Shown here: positions 40,560 to 53,670 of the stretch, one piece after another
How positions within the stretch are numbered: position 1 is the first letter of the stretch
How the letters are laid out: each line of letters starts with the position of its first letter
Notes under the pieces: generated by a model
What the model was told of the DNA's origin: nothing
The model's database searches: none
Seen by the model: only the letters and a program-made list of their open reading frames with translations
Program-made: the position numbers and the translations under genes
Source: Xestospongia muta
Taxonomy: Eukaryota > Porifera > Demospongiae > Haplosclerida > Petrosiidae
DNA length: 64,000 bases
NCBI GenBank assembly: GCA_963693285.1
Contig: OY848924.1
Location: 5,725,842 to 5,789,841, forward strand
Direction of reading: 5' to 3'

Positions 40560-41396
40560 TATTTTTAAAAGGCAGAAAAGTTTAAAATTTGGTACTGGAA
40601 TTACAATGAAGGTTGCATCACTTGCCTCTGAATCTGTTAGTACGAATATCTCCTTCCGGTGCAATCGCATTCATATCAGATCTCTACCCTGGTAGCATAT
40701 CTAGACAAAACGCTAACCCAAATAAGTAGGATATTGGCCTTACTAGAGAAAGGTGACAGTGTTATGGCAGACCAGGGTTTCAATATACTCCTCTTGGTGT
40801 TAAACTAAATATGCCACCTTTTTTATGAGGCAAAAACCAGCTTGTTTCCAATCAAATGATAGAGGACTCAGAGAATAGCTTCAGCACGCATTCATGTATA
40901 AAGAGTGATGGAAAGAATTAAAAACTTCCATATTTTTGACAAGAAGCAGTTTTTTCAGTGCTTTGAGACATTTCCTGAATGCGTTACTTCGCACCAAGTC
41001 CATGTACAATCTTGAAAACACTTTTCAGAACTTTTCTAACGATTGCTTTTGACCAACAGCCTTCTGTCTTGCTGATCCGTATTTCTCTAAGATTCTCTAC
41101 AGCATACTAAAAACTCTCCACATTAAGTTTTTTACTTTTCAAGAAACGGCACCTTGACTCTGCAGCCTGAAAATTCTTTGGCTAGTTTTAAGCTTTCATT
41201 TTCTTTAACAATGTTCTTGATACTACTGTTGTAAAGTCCACATGTTTTTCTTTTCGTTCCTAAACGTTGATAGCTGCTAATGCTTTGCTTGCCAAGTTAT
41301 AGCAGTTCAAAAAAACAGGCAGTGCAGACACACACACACACACACACTAACAGACTACAATAACCTCGCTTTCCTCCCACGTGCAACGAGGTTAAT
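40560..41396 (+). mobile_element. PIF/Harbinger-like DDE transposase remnant, copy 1
   Basis: In shifting frames, 40640-40940 reads ISPSGAIAFISDLYPGS, then ISRILALLEKGDSVMADQGF, then ASARIHV and RIKNFHIF. This is the C-terminal half of a DDE_Tnp_4-type transposase. The rest to 41396 is non-coding, with a CA microsatellite near 41330-41346, and ends in an aacctcg/cgaggtt inverted pair. The same tail is at 54125-54548 and, inverted, at 18330-18790. Stops and indels show it is inactive. Confidence 0.7.
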
Positions 41397-42296
41397 AATC
41401 AGAAAACATTGTACGATCCATACATAGGCATTACTATTGCCTGCCTGATGTATAGAATTTTGTTTATTATATGTGAGTTCGACAACAGTACACAGATTGT
41501 TAAAAACAGACAAGCAATGTTGTTATAAAGTAAAAGTAAACACACATTACATATAATATGCAATTTATCTAATACTACATTATATGAATTAGTGTTGTTT
41601 TAGTTAATCAAAACTATAATTAAAACCCATTTACAGTAAGCTATACTTGCTAAACTAAAACTAAAACTAAAACTAGAATGAAAGTTGATGTCCCATTTTA
41701 ACTAGAACTAAAACTAAATTAATGCCTCGGGAAACATTACTAAAATAAATTTCTCAACAATAATTATAATAGTAAATAACTAGAACTAAAACTAAGTTAA
41801 TCCTTAGGGACTATTACTAAACAAGATTCTAATCAGGATTATAGTAACAATCAGAATTAAAACTAAAGTAATAGCTGATAAACTGAAACTAAAACAATAA
41901 TTTGACTGAAATTAAAATTATATTAAAAATGTATCATGTATGAACTAAAACAATAATAAACTTATAAAGCATTAAGATTGTATCATAAATTAAAACTGAA
42001 ATAATAATTTGTAACACATTAAAATGAACTATAACTAAAACTAAAACTATGGCACACTTGTGATATATGAACTGTAACTAAAACTAAAATACATAAAGTG
42101 GACAATAATTAAAATAAAATTAAGAATTAACAATCTCAAAAACTACAAGTAAAATAATAATCATTACTGAAACACCCACAAAACCAAAACTATAACAAAA
42201 TGAACTTTTTCTTACTAAAATTACACTAATATAAATGCACAATATTAGCTAAATAACACATATTAAGGCAGCCTCCTTGGGTTATAATAATTTTTG
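41397..42296. repeat. Unit B downstream flank, AAAACT-rich
   Basis: It begins with sequence homologous to 33680-33800 (cataggcatt ... tgcctgcctgatgtatag). It continues through degenerate aaaact tracts from 41640 to 42200 that carry an extra internal duplication relative to unit A. No gene is seen on either strand. Confidence 0.7.
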
Positions 42297-45200
42297 TCAC
42301 TTTTTGAGTTCTTCCTCCATCTTTCTAATCTGTTTGATATACCACAAACAAGTTTTATCACTTTCATGTTTACCCTTCTTGCCACTTTTTGCTAGCCCAT
42401 ATGCACTTCTAACAATTTGGTAGATATCAAGAGGTGCATTGACCAATACTCCACCCAGAACTACTCCAGCAAGAGCAAACGTTTGAACTCCCACAATACC
42501 AATCCTAACAGCTGCTCCGCCACTTTCAATTCCTGCCTCCACACCTAGTGCTACGCCTTTAGCTATACCAACACCAAGTCGACCTCCAACACCAACTACA
42601 GTGTGTCCTGCATCAATTGCTATACCAGCACTTTTAAGGGCTTGATTATAGCCATTGCCCCTCAAATTGACATGTTCACTAATCTGTTGGTCAAGCTTGA
42701 TATGTTCATGTGCTTTCTACACCCTACTATTAGACATGATTGAAGAGACAATTGAAGCACCAGCTGAAGTAACAGTTCCTGCAACTCCTACAGCAGCTCC
42801 GCTACAGTCAATCCAACTGATGCACCAAATGTAAATGGAATAAGAGCTAAGCCAGCTATAGTAAGAGTTCCTCCGATAGCTAGACTTGTTGAAGCACCAA
42901 CAATTTTGGCAATTCTGGTATCTCTAACTATTTTTAAAACTTCATCTTTGTGTTGCTCAAGTAACTTGATTGTTTCACAGCGAACAGGACGCCAAATAGC
43001 AAGGGACACTTTGTGTTCAATGTTGAGATGCAGAAGACAGTCATTATTGAGTTCCCTATAAAACATAGCAAAAACATTTTCTTTACAAGGACAGTGTTGA
43101 CTCCTGTAAACTATTCAAGCCTGTATAATTATTTAGGGATAGCAAATCATGTTAATGTCAAAAAGCATTGGTACACAAGGATGTGGTATTTCCTACAGAG
43201 GTAGGCACTTCAAATCAGTGACAACTTAAATTAAATTAAACAAAAACAAAATTTGTCTTTTGGCACTGTTACATGTATACAAAAGTAATACTATTCATAT
43301 TTATACATTTTCTTATCATAGTTCAATGCCTACATGGTTTGTATGTTTATACCATTCGAAAACCTCTTAAATGACTTCATGCTTCTTGATAAACAGGCTT
43401 TATTAGTAGTACAAACGATAAACTATATCAGTCCTCTCATGACTCACATGACTCAATCTGCCAACTTGCATTGTTTTTTAAAATATTGCTTAATGACAAC
43501 ATGTTATTTTATGGAGGAAAAGGGCAAAAGTGGCAGGGTAATATGAATCTCATGGCAAGTTATGTAAGATATAATCATGGTTCATTGATCTATGTGTCTT
43601 TATAATTAGCAAATTCACCACAACAACTTTAAACTTCCAATTTAAAATGTATGGATATGACTCTTATTGTAAAATAAGTACATGTATTATATAACTTACT
43701 CATTTTGAGGAGTTACAAGAACAAATTGAGAATCAAGGTTAGATGTATATTCTATGTAGTGACCTCCATCTGTAATTTGTTGTTTGATGTCATCAAACAT
43801 ATTCACAAGTGATTTATCTTGATAATGAGCTTGCATATACTCTGTAAGTGTTGATACTTGAGAGATATTTTGAGGATTTACAGTGAGAACAACAGAATTG
43901 GGTGGAATATCTAAATAATGCGTTTGGAAATTGATATTTTCAAGATCTTGCACTTCTTGACTACCCTCCCCAAGCAGACTTTTTGGTTCATCTGTGTTAT
44001 TTTGCTCACTAGACTTGCAACGTTCACTAACCAGACTGACTGAATCATCTGTAACAGTGACTATCTCATTTTGCTCATCATGTTTTGTAGCACCATCTGT
44101 GTTACCTTGTTCTGTGACAAATGCTGTGTCATTTTCCTCACCATATTGTAATTCATGATTATCAACAATGATAGCAAGTCCATTTAACCCTAAAAAGAAA
44201 CAAAAGGTCATTTGTACAATTTCATTGCTAGTCATTCTTGGCATAATAACTATTTTACTTTAAAAATCTACTATTAATTTTCCTATATTAGATGGAAAAA
44301 GAATGATAGTTCCATATACCTGCTATTCTTCTGACAAGATCAAAGAGTGTGTGGTCTAGACTGTGGATCATTACCAAGACAGTCTTTAGCTAGCTGTTTC
44401 ATATTGTGATTCTCCATTTTATTTAGTAAGTGCTGTCGTCGTTGTACCTCATTCCTTGGTTTGTTATGTTCATCAAATGGACCAGTTGGTCTTGGCAATT
44501 CTTGTGTATAGACATGAAGTATGAGAACACCAAATGAGAAGACATCAAACTTATAACAGTCATTTCCAGTTTCCTTGTAATCAGATTGTAGTGCTTCAGG
44601 TGGCATATACAGGATATTTCCAGGACAAGTGGACATTTTCATGTAATACTTACCAGGATCAGGCTCAAAAATACGAGATACTCCAAAGTCAGCTATTTTA
44701 GCTTGCAGACTTGATGTCAGTAGGACGTTGTCAGCATTGATGTCACGATGAAGTATAGCTGGAGTTTGTGTATGTAGATATACTAGAGCATTGGATACAT
44801 CCAATAATATTGATTTCTTAACATGATTGGGAACCATCTCATTCTGCTCCAGATAGTCATTCAGTGACATTGGTAAGGGCTCCATTACCAGAATAGGAAT
44901 ATCAGAATCTGATTTATAGTGGAGTCCAAGAAATTGGATAATATTAGGATGATTAAGTTGGCTGATTCTATAAAATAAACACAATATATAATATATATAT
45001 AGATAATTTACAAAATCTCTTTGACAGATATGTTAGTGAAGTTTCATTTTATGTTAGCCATTTCTCTTGACTACTGTAAGCCAAGATATTCTCACCTCAT
45101 GCATTCTTCTTCAATTCGCACTTTTAATGGTTTAGCATGACGTTGATTAATGGAAGGCTCACTATAGAATTTCTTTCCTGCTACTGTAGTACCGTCTGGT

Positions 45201-45307
45201 AGCTTCATTTCTATTACTTTCCCAAAAGCTCCTCTTCCTAACAGCTTCCCTGTCTTCTTCAGACCAGGAAGAACTTTGAGTCGACCCTGTAAGTGAGCCT
45301 GAGCCAT
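42297..45307 (-). pseudogene. Copy B: kinase-pseudocaspase-ApoL gene, multiply broken
   Basis: Exons are 45096-45307, 44320-44967, 43700-44189 and 42297-43055. Exon 2 is 648 bases; an extra A in caaagagtg near 44342 shifts frame after PHTL at the kinase end. Exon 3 is 490 bases, exactly 264 (88 codons) shorter than the other copies. The missing piece runs from the helix after QDLE to just before NINFQ and removes the NKG and KPKIFIFQT segments in frame. Exon 4 lost one base near 42800 (frameshift after SVGLT) and shares copy A's TAG after SNSRV, at 42717-42719. The kinase core is otherwise well preserved, with all catalytic motifs. A kinase-only product is conceivable; the fusion is not. Confidence 0.85.
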
Positions 45308-45597
45308 TTGTATAATCAATCAACATTAATCACAAAGTTTTTCCAATTTAAGATATTGTAAATGATTTATATGTAGGCAGTGGCTAGAGACCAGGTACTA
45401 AACTGGCTGCCGAGACCCAACTCCCTAATTATTGAACGAAGCCCATCGTTCAATAATTAGGGGCTGGGTCTGGGAAGTCAGACTAAACCGGTACCGGTAC
45501 TAAAAATAATGCTTAAAGATCCGATATTAGATCACGTGACTAGATTGCGGTGCACAGAGAACACGTGAGTACACATTGTGTTCACAGTCGCTCACAA
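45308..45597. promoter_or_regulatory. Divergent promoter-like spacer B with hairpin
   Basis: Equivalent to spacer A. Hairpin arms are 45416-45439 and 45446-45468, the right arm having one change (ctggg) that weakens the outer stem; the inner 17-bp stem is intact. The accggtaccggt palindrome and E-boxes are kept. Confidence 0.6.
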
Positions 45598-47010
45598 ATG
45601 GCAGTTAGCACGTCCAACCCGACTCCAAATCCAGCAAAATTCTTTGTTGGGCAGCGTTTCCAGTCATTTTGTGGGCTCCAGCTACATTTGAAAAGGTATG
45701 AAAGTGAAAATAGCGTTCAGTTCTTGTGTAGAGACTCAACGTCAACGTCAGATTGAAGATGAATTTGAGTGAAAGCCACAATAATCTTGATGAGTCTGTA
45801 AAGAGACTGAAGGAGATGCATGGTCAGTAACATTGCAGTGTGTGAGCTTTTGGAAAGATTTTGTTTACAGTTACTGTTCTTGGTTACATATAGGTAACCA
45901 GAATAAAAGTACTAAGTGTAAGAAAAGGCCTTTTTGAATTTTTTTCCAGTGTTTTTTTAATATTATGCTTGTAATAAGTTGATTTAAATATTCAGATTGA
46001 GCTGGACTTGCGGCACATATGAGTGTGCATAATTTAGTGAATGATGATTGTGTGCTTATACACATATTTGTACACATAAGTATGTCTTGATACAATTAGA
46101 ATGATTATTTAGTTTCAATTTATAGGTGCATCAGTTGAAGTGCTAAGTAGTGAATCAGATGAGCTTATGGGTATATTCTTTCAGGATGAAGAAATGAAAC
46201 AAATTTTTAATTCCTATACTGAGTTGGTTTGTATTGATGCCACAAACAACCTTCTTGAACTCTGATTTCATGTTTATATTATGCTTGTAGAAGACAGAAA
46301 TGGACAAAGTGAGGTCGTAGCTACCTTTTTACTCATAGAGGAGACTGAACAATCTTTGAAAAGTATGGTAAATGTCTTTAAGAACACAATTCAAACTGGA
46401 AAGCCACTCATGTATTAATGACAGACAAAGACAAGAATGAAAGGGTTATTTTTGCTGCTGAATTCCCATCTGCAGAATTGTTGATTTGTTTCTTCCATAA
46501 CTTTTGTTCACTTCACAGAGAAGTAGTTGTTGACAAAATGGGAATAACCCCAGGACAATGCACTATGTGCTAGGAACTTCTTCAACAAATGGCTTATTCA
46601 ACAAGTTAAAAGAATTATGATGATCTGTATACTTGTTTTTGTGATTGTGCTCCAGCAACTGTTGTTAGTTATTTTAATGAGCAATAGCATCCAATAATGA
46701 AATCTATAGATAATGGGTATGAAGTACAAAACTGGCAACTTTCTTAATGGCACCAATAATAGATTGAAGTGTATCCATCAGAAATTGAGATCAGTAATTG
46801 GATGTTAATTGTCACTTGAAGAATTTATTGATAAATTTTTCCTAATTCATAGAGTCCTGCTATCAGAGTGTGGTCACAAGGCAGCATTAGCCACTTAAAA
46901 AGTGCTAGTAGTTTATCACACGATTACAAGGGAGGTGTCAGTTAGTTATTTGAAGTAGCTGACACCATATGCATACCAATTTGTGTCCAAGCAAATGGGA
47001 TTGAAGGAAA
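45598..47010 (+). pseudogene. ZSWIM1/3-like gene relic, copy 2, internally deleted
   Basis: Starts like copies 1 and 3, but after about 45738 it jumps from the FAR1-like exon to sequence found in copy 1 at about 38925, losing about 0.8 kb. The RNase H-like part near 46130-46420 has a stop replacing a Cys/Arg codon (ttgaactctgatttc at about 46255). It is cut off near 47020, where ggtcaaac is followed directly by the AAAACT-type flank of copy C, so the SWIM finger and Harbinger fragment are absent. Confidence 0.7.
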
Positions 47011-47554
47011 AGGTCAAACAATAATTATAATAGTAAATAAATAAAAGTAAAACTAAATTAATCCTTAGGGACTATTACTAAACAAGATTCTAATCAGGAT
47101 TATAGTAACAATCAGAATTAAAACTAAAGTAATACCTGATAAACTGAAACTAAAACAATAATTTGACTGAAATTAAAATTATATTAAAAAATGTATCATG
47201 TATGATCTAAAACAATAATTAACTTATAAAGCATTAAGATTGTATCATAAATTAAAACTAAAATAATTTGCAACACATTAAAATGAACTAAAACTAAAAC
47301 TAAAATATGACACACTTGTGATACATGAACTGTAACTAAAACTATAATACATAAAGTGGATAATAATTAAAATATAATTAAGAATTAACAATCTCAAAAA
47401 CTACAACTAAAATAATAATTATTACTGAAACACCCACAAAACCAAAACTATAACAAAATGAACTTTTTCTTACTAAAATTACACTAATATAAATGCACAA
47501 TATTAGCTAAATAACACACATTAAGGCAGCCTCTTTGGGTTATAATAATTAATG
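47011..47554. repeat. Unit C downstream flank, AAAACT-rich
   Basis: Shortened version of the flank seen in B and D, entered directly from the truncated ZSWIM relic. Low complexity; no gene is seen. Confidence 0.7.
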
Positions 47555-50500
47555 TCACTCATTGAGTTCTTCCTCCATCTTCCTAATCTGTTCGATATAC
47601 CACAAACAAGTTTTATCACTTTCATGTTTACCCTTTTTGCCACTTTTTGCTAGCCCATAAGTATTTCTAACAATTTGGTAGATATCAAGAGGTGCACTGA
47701 CCAATAATGCAACTCCACCCACAACTCCTCCAGCAAGAGCAACAGTTTGAAGTCCCGCGATACCAATCCTAACAGCTGCTCCGCCACTTTCAATTCCTGC
47801 GTCCACACCTAGTGCTACACTTTCAGCTATACCAACACCATATTGACCTCCAACACCAATTACAGCATGTCCTGCATCAATTGCTATACCAGCACTTTTA
47901 AGGGCCTGATTATAGCTATTGCCTCTCAAATTGACATGTTCACTAATCTGTTAGTCAAGCCTGATATGTTCATGTGCTTTCTTCACCCTACTGTTAGACA
48001 TGATTGAAGAGACAATTGAAGCACCAGCTGAAGTAACAGTTCCTGCAACTCCCACAGCAGCTCCAGCTGCAGTCAATCCAACTGATGCACCAAATGTTAA
48101 TGGAATAAGAGCTAAACCAGCTATAGTAAGAGTTCCTCCGATAGCTAGACTTGTTGAAGCACCAATAATTTTGGCAATTCTGGAATCTCTAACTATTTTT
48201 AAGACTTCATCTTTGTGTTGCTCAAGTAACTTGATTGTTTCACAGCGAACAGGACGCCAAATAGCAAGGGACACTTTGTGTTCAATGTTGAGATGCAGAA
48301 GACAATCATTATTGAGTTCCCTATAAAACATACCAAAAACATTATCTTTACAAGGACAGTGTTGACTCCTGTAAATTATTCAAGCCTGTATAATTATTTA
48401 AGGATAGCAAATCATGTTAATGTCAAAAAGCATTGGTACACAGGGATGTAGTAATTCCTACAGAGGTATGGCACTTCAAATCAGTGACGACTTAAATTAA
48501 ATTAAACCAAAACAAAATTTGTCTTTTGGCACTGCTACATGTATACAAAAGTAATACTATTCATATTTATACATTTTCTTATCATAGTTCAATGCCTACA
48601 TGGTTTGTATGTTTATACCATTTGAAAACCACTTAAATGACTTCATGCTTCTTGATAAACAGGCTTCACTAGTAGTACAAACAATAAACTATATCAGTCC
48701 TCTCGTGATTCACATGACTCAATCTGCCAAGTTGCATTGTTTTTTTAAATATTGCTTAATGGTGAAATGTTATTTTATGGAGGAAAAGGGCAAAAGTGGC
48801 AGGGTAATATGAATCTCATGGCAAGTTATGTAAGATATAATCATGGTTCATTGATTTATGTGTCTTTATAATTAGCAAATTCACCACAACAACTTTAAAC
48901 TTCCAATTCAAAATGTATGGATATGACTCTTATTGTAAAATAAGTACATGTATTATATAACTTACTCATTTTGAGGAGTTACAAGAACAAATTGAGAATC
49001 AAGGTTAGATGTACATTCTATGTAGTGACCTCCATCTGTAATTTGTTGTTTGATGTCATCGAACATATTCACAAGTGATTTATCTTGATAATGAGCTTGC
49101 ATATACTTTGTAAGAGTTGATACTTGAGAGATATTTCAAGGATTTACAGTGAGAACAATAGAATTGGGTGGAATATCTAAATTATGCCTTTGGAAATTGA
49201 TATTTTCAACAACAGTTTGAAAAATAAATATTTTTGGCTTGTTGTCAAGGGGAGAGACAAAGAAATGTTTTAGCGTATTTTGTGCTGGTACTATGATGTC
49301 ATTGTTGACATCAATATTTCTACCTTTGTTGAGAATAACTAGAGCAAAAGCACACATTTCATAGAGCTCAGTTACTTTCACTACCTCTGCAAGTAAGACA
49401 TGAATGGCTTCAGAAGAAAGATTATTGAATCGCAAAACAAGAAAACCGTAAGCATTTGTAAAAAGTTTTTCTAGATCTTGTACTTCTTGACTACCCTCCC
49501 CAAGCAGACTATTTGGTTCATCTGTGTTATTTTGCTCACTAGACTTGCAACGTTCACTAACCAGACTGACTGAAGCATCTGTACCAATCTCTATGCCATT
49601 TTGCTCATCATGTTTTGTAGCACCATCTGTGTCACCATGTTCTGTAACAGATGCTGTGTCATTTCCCTCACCATGTTGTAATTCATGATTATCGACAATG
49701 ATAGCAAGTCCATTTAATCCTAAAAAGAAACAAAAGGTCATTTGTACAATTCCATTGCTAGTCATTCTTGGTATTGATAACTATTTTACTTTAAAAATCT
49801 ACTATTAAGTTTCCTATATTAGATGGAAAAAGAATGATAGTTCCATATACCTGCTATTCTTCTGACAAGATCAAGAGTGTGTGGTCTAGACTGTGGATCA
49901 TTACCAAGACAGTCTTTAGCTAGCTGTTTCATATTGTGATTCTCCATTTTATTTAGTAAGTGCTGTCGTCGTTGTATCTCATTCCTTGGTCTGTTATGTT
50001 CATCAAATGGACCAGTTGGTCTTGGCAATTCTTGTGTATAGACATGAAGTATGAGAACACCAAATGAGAAGACATCAAACTTATAACAGTCACCTCCAGT
50101 TTCCTTGTAATCAGATTGTAGTGCTTCAGGTGGCATATACAGGATATTTCCAGGACAAGTGGACATTTTCATGTAATACTTACCAGGATCAGGCTCAAAA
50201 ATACGAGATACTCCAAAGTCAGCTATTTTAGCTTGCAGACTTGATGTCAGTAGGACGTTGTCAGCATTGATGTCACGATGAAGTATAGCTGGAGTTTGTG
50301 TATGTAGATATACTAGAGCATTGGATACATCCAATAATATTGATTTCTTAACATGATTAGGAACCATCTCATTCTGCTCCAGATAGTCATTGAGTGACAT
50401 TGGTAAGCGCTCCATTACCAGAATAGGAATATCTGAATCTGATTTATAGTGGAGTCCAAGAAATTGGATAATATTAGGATGATCAAGTTGGCTGATTCTA

Positions 50501-50834
50501 TAACATAAACACAATATATAATATATATATAGATAATTTACAAAATCTCTTTGACAGATATGTTAGTGAAGTTTAATTTTATGTTAGCCATTTCTCTTGA
50601 CTGTAAGCCAAGATATACTCACCTCATGCATTCCTCTTTAATTCGCATTTTCAATGGCTTAGGATGACGTTGATCATATGAAGATTCACTATAGAATTTC
50701 TTTCCTGCTACTGTAGTACCGTCTGGTAGCTTCATTTCTATTACTTTCCCAAAAGCTCCTCTTGCTAATAGCTTCCCTGTCTTCTTCAGACCAGGAAGAA
50801 CTTTGAGTCGACCCTGTAAGTGAGCCTGAGCCAT
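47555..50834 (-). pseudogene. Copy C: kinase-pseudocaspase-ApoL gene, two nonsense codons
   Basis: Exons are 50623-50834, 49851-50497, 48966-49719 and 47555-48320, all full length and in phase. The kinase part is open through both exons; the first Gly of the glycine-rich loop is Ala (ARGAFGK), while Lys45, HRD, Asn and DFG equivalents are intact. Exon 3 has TGA at 49136-49138 in the C-terminal part of the caspase-like domain, after LTVNP; copy D has Arg and copy A Gln at this place. Exon 4 has TAA at 47951-47953 after HIRLD, between the two hydrophobic regions of the ApoL domain. A product of kinase plus most of the caspase-like domain could still be made. Confidence 0.85.
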
Positions 50835-51123
50835 TTGTATAATCAATCAACATTAATCACAAAGTTTTTCCAATTTAAGATATTGTAAATGATTTATATG
50901 TAGGCAGTGGCTAGAGACCAGGTACTAAACTGGCTGCCGAGCCCAACTCCCTAATTATTGAACGAAGCCCATCGTTCAATAATTAGGGGCTGGGTCTGGG
51001 CAGTCAGACTAAACCGGTACCGGTACTAAAAATAATGCTTAAAGATCCGATATTAGATCACGTGACTAGATTGCGGTGCACAGAGAACACGTGAGTACAC
51101 ATTGTGTTCACAGTCGCTCACAA
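50835..51123. promoter_or_regulatory. Divergent promoter-like spacer C with hairpin
   Basis: 289 bp between the start codons. Hairpin arms are 50942-50965 and 50972-50994, with the same inner stem and a single change in the outer stem. The accggtaccggt palindrome and flanking E-boxes are conserved with spacers A and B. Confidence 0.6.
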
Positions 51124-53670
51124 ATGGCAGTTAGCACGTCCAACCCGACTCCAAATCCAGCAAAATTCTTTGTTGGGCAGCGTTTCCAGTTATTTTGTGG
51201 GCTCCAGCTACATTTGAAAAGGTATGAAAGTGAAAATAGCGTTCAGTTCTTGTGTAGAGACTCAAGAAAGGTTGAAGCTGCACAGAAAAGAGTGAACAGA
51301 CCATTGTCCTACCAGATAAAATACTATGAAATTTCCTACCAATGTATACATGGTGGAAAGAAGTTAAACCAAGAGGGGAAGGAAGCATGTGACATCGTAC
51401 GTTTAATAAAACACTGTCAAATAGTTTGGCAGTCTGAAGTTCCATACTTCAGAGTATTGATAGGGTTAGGGGAGTGGTTGAGGTTTAGCTAAGATTATAC
51501 AGAAGCAAAGTATAGACTTCCTGACAGATTTAGACTGCTGGACGAAATTAACAGCTAGACTCGTTGACCTAGTACAATGTAATTTACATACTTTGTTCCA
51601 CTGTGAGTTGTACTGTTTTTGTTGTAGCACTTTCAGGAAAGACTGTAATGCTGAAGTGTCACTTAGGGCTCTCTGAAGATGGGTTAGCTCTTGTGGTAGG
51701 AGTATTAATGAAGACCACAATCACATGAGCAGGGTAATGGTATCTTTTTTAAATTCATGTGTTATGGTTTTGTATGAAATGTATATGATTTAATAGGAAT
51801 TGTTTAAACAACTACCACAGCAATGGAAACTATCTATTGTTGAACTTGATCAAACCAAGAACCTTCTTAGCTTGAAAGCCAACAAAAAAATGATTCAAAA
51901 CAACCTATCCGAGCAAACAGGTTAACTTATTTAGTCATTATAACTCCAATGTCCAATTAATATAAGTGACAAATATTACATTACTGTATGTCTTGTTACT
52001 GTTTTACTTTTTTGTTAGGACATTCAGCTAATATTAATTCTTCCTTGCTTGTATACAGGAAAGGTTGTTTTATTGAAGGATCTCAGCAACGTCAGATTGA
52101 AGATGAATTTGAGTGAAAGCCACAATAATCTTGATGAGTCTGTAAAGAGACTGAAGGAGATGCATGGTCAGTAACATTGCAGTGTGTGAGCTTTTGGAAA
52201 GATTTTGTTTACAGTTACTGTTCTTGGTTACATATAGGTAATCAGAATAAAAGTACTAAGTGTAAGAAAAGGCCTTTTTGAATGTTTTTCCAGTGTTTTT
52301 TTTAATATTATGCTTGTAATAAGTTGATTTAAAAATTCAGATTGAGCTGGACTTGCGGCACATATGAATGTGCATAATTTAGTGAATGATGATTGTGTGC
52401 TTATACACATATTTGTACACATAAGTATGTCTTGATACAATTACAATGATTATTTAGTTTCAATTTATAGGTGCATCAGTTGAAGTGCTAAGTAGTGAAT
52501 CAGATGAGCTTATGGGTGTATTCTTTCAGGATGAAGAAATGAAACAAATTTTTAATTCCTACCCTGAGTTGGTTTGTATTGATGCCACAAACAAGCTTCT
52601 TGAACTCCGATTTTATGTTTATATTATGCTTGTAGAAGACAGAAATGGACAAAGTGAGGTCGTAGCTACCTTTTTACTCATAGAGGAGACTGAAGAATCT
52701 TTGAAAAGTATGGTAAATGTCTTTAAGAACACAATTCAAACTGGAAAGCCACTCATGTATTAATGACAGACAAAGACAAGAATGAAAGGGGTATTTTGCT
52801 GCTGAATTCCCATCTGCAGAATTGTTGATTTGTCTCTTCCATAACTTTTGTTCATTTCACAGAATAGTAGTTAACAAGATGGGAATAACCCCAGAACAAT
52901 GCACTATGTGCTAGGAACTTCTTCAACAAATGGCTTATTCAACAAGTTAAAAGAATTATGATAATCTGTATACTCGTTTTTGTGATTGTGCTCCAGCAAC
53001 TGTTGTTAGTTATTTTAACGAGCAATGGCATTCAATACGAAATCAATAGATAATGGGTATGAATTACAAAACTGGCAACTTTCTTAATGGCACCAATAAT
53101 AGATTGAAGTGTATCCATCAGAAATTGAAATCAGTAATTGGATGCTAATTGTCACTTGAAGAATTTATTGATAAATGTTTCCTCATTCTTAGAGTCCTGT
53201 GATCAGAGCATGATCACAAGGTAGCATTAGCCACTTAAAAAGTGCCAGTAGTTTATCACACGATTACAAGGGAGGTGTCAGTTAGTTATTTGAAGTAGAT
53301 GACACCATATGCATACCAATTTGTGTCCAAGCAAATGGAATTGAAGGAAAAGGTCGAACTGGAGGTAGCAGAAGAAGATAATTTTGAATCTCAATCAAGT
53401 GAAGGTCTTATCACAGTTACACCTATTAATTGTGAATGTACATCATAGCTGTCTATAAAGTTGCCATGTTGACATATTCTCAAGGCAAGGACAATGGCTG
53501 AAATTGATTTGTATGATGAATCACTGTGTCCTGAACGTTGGGCCTTGGGCTATTACAAGTTAAATCAACGAATTTTTTGAGTGATAGCACATAGCAGTAG
53601 AGTTGACTCTGTTGGAATTACTGCCCTTTCTAATCCACCTGAAAAGAGATGCATGTCTCAGGTAAACTAT
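51124..53670 (+). pseudogene. ZSWIM1/3-like gene relic, copy 3
   Basis: Best preserved of the three. A first open block at 51124-51492 encodes about 122 residues (MAVSTSNPTPNP to GEWLRFS). A shifted frame continues to about 51725 with EDGLALVVGVLMKTTITHEQ. The RNase H-like block is 52471-52760 (CIDATNKLLELRF, IMLVEDRNGQSEVV). The later parts, with TPYAYQFVSKQ and the SWIM finger, contain stops, including the same TGA before His as copy 1. Family members are nuclear SWIM-finger proteins related to Mutator-type transposases. Not functional as read. Confidence 0.75.
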
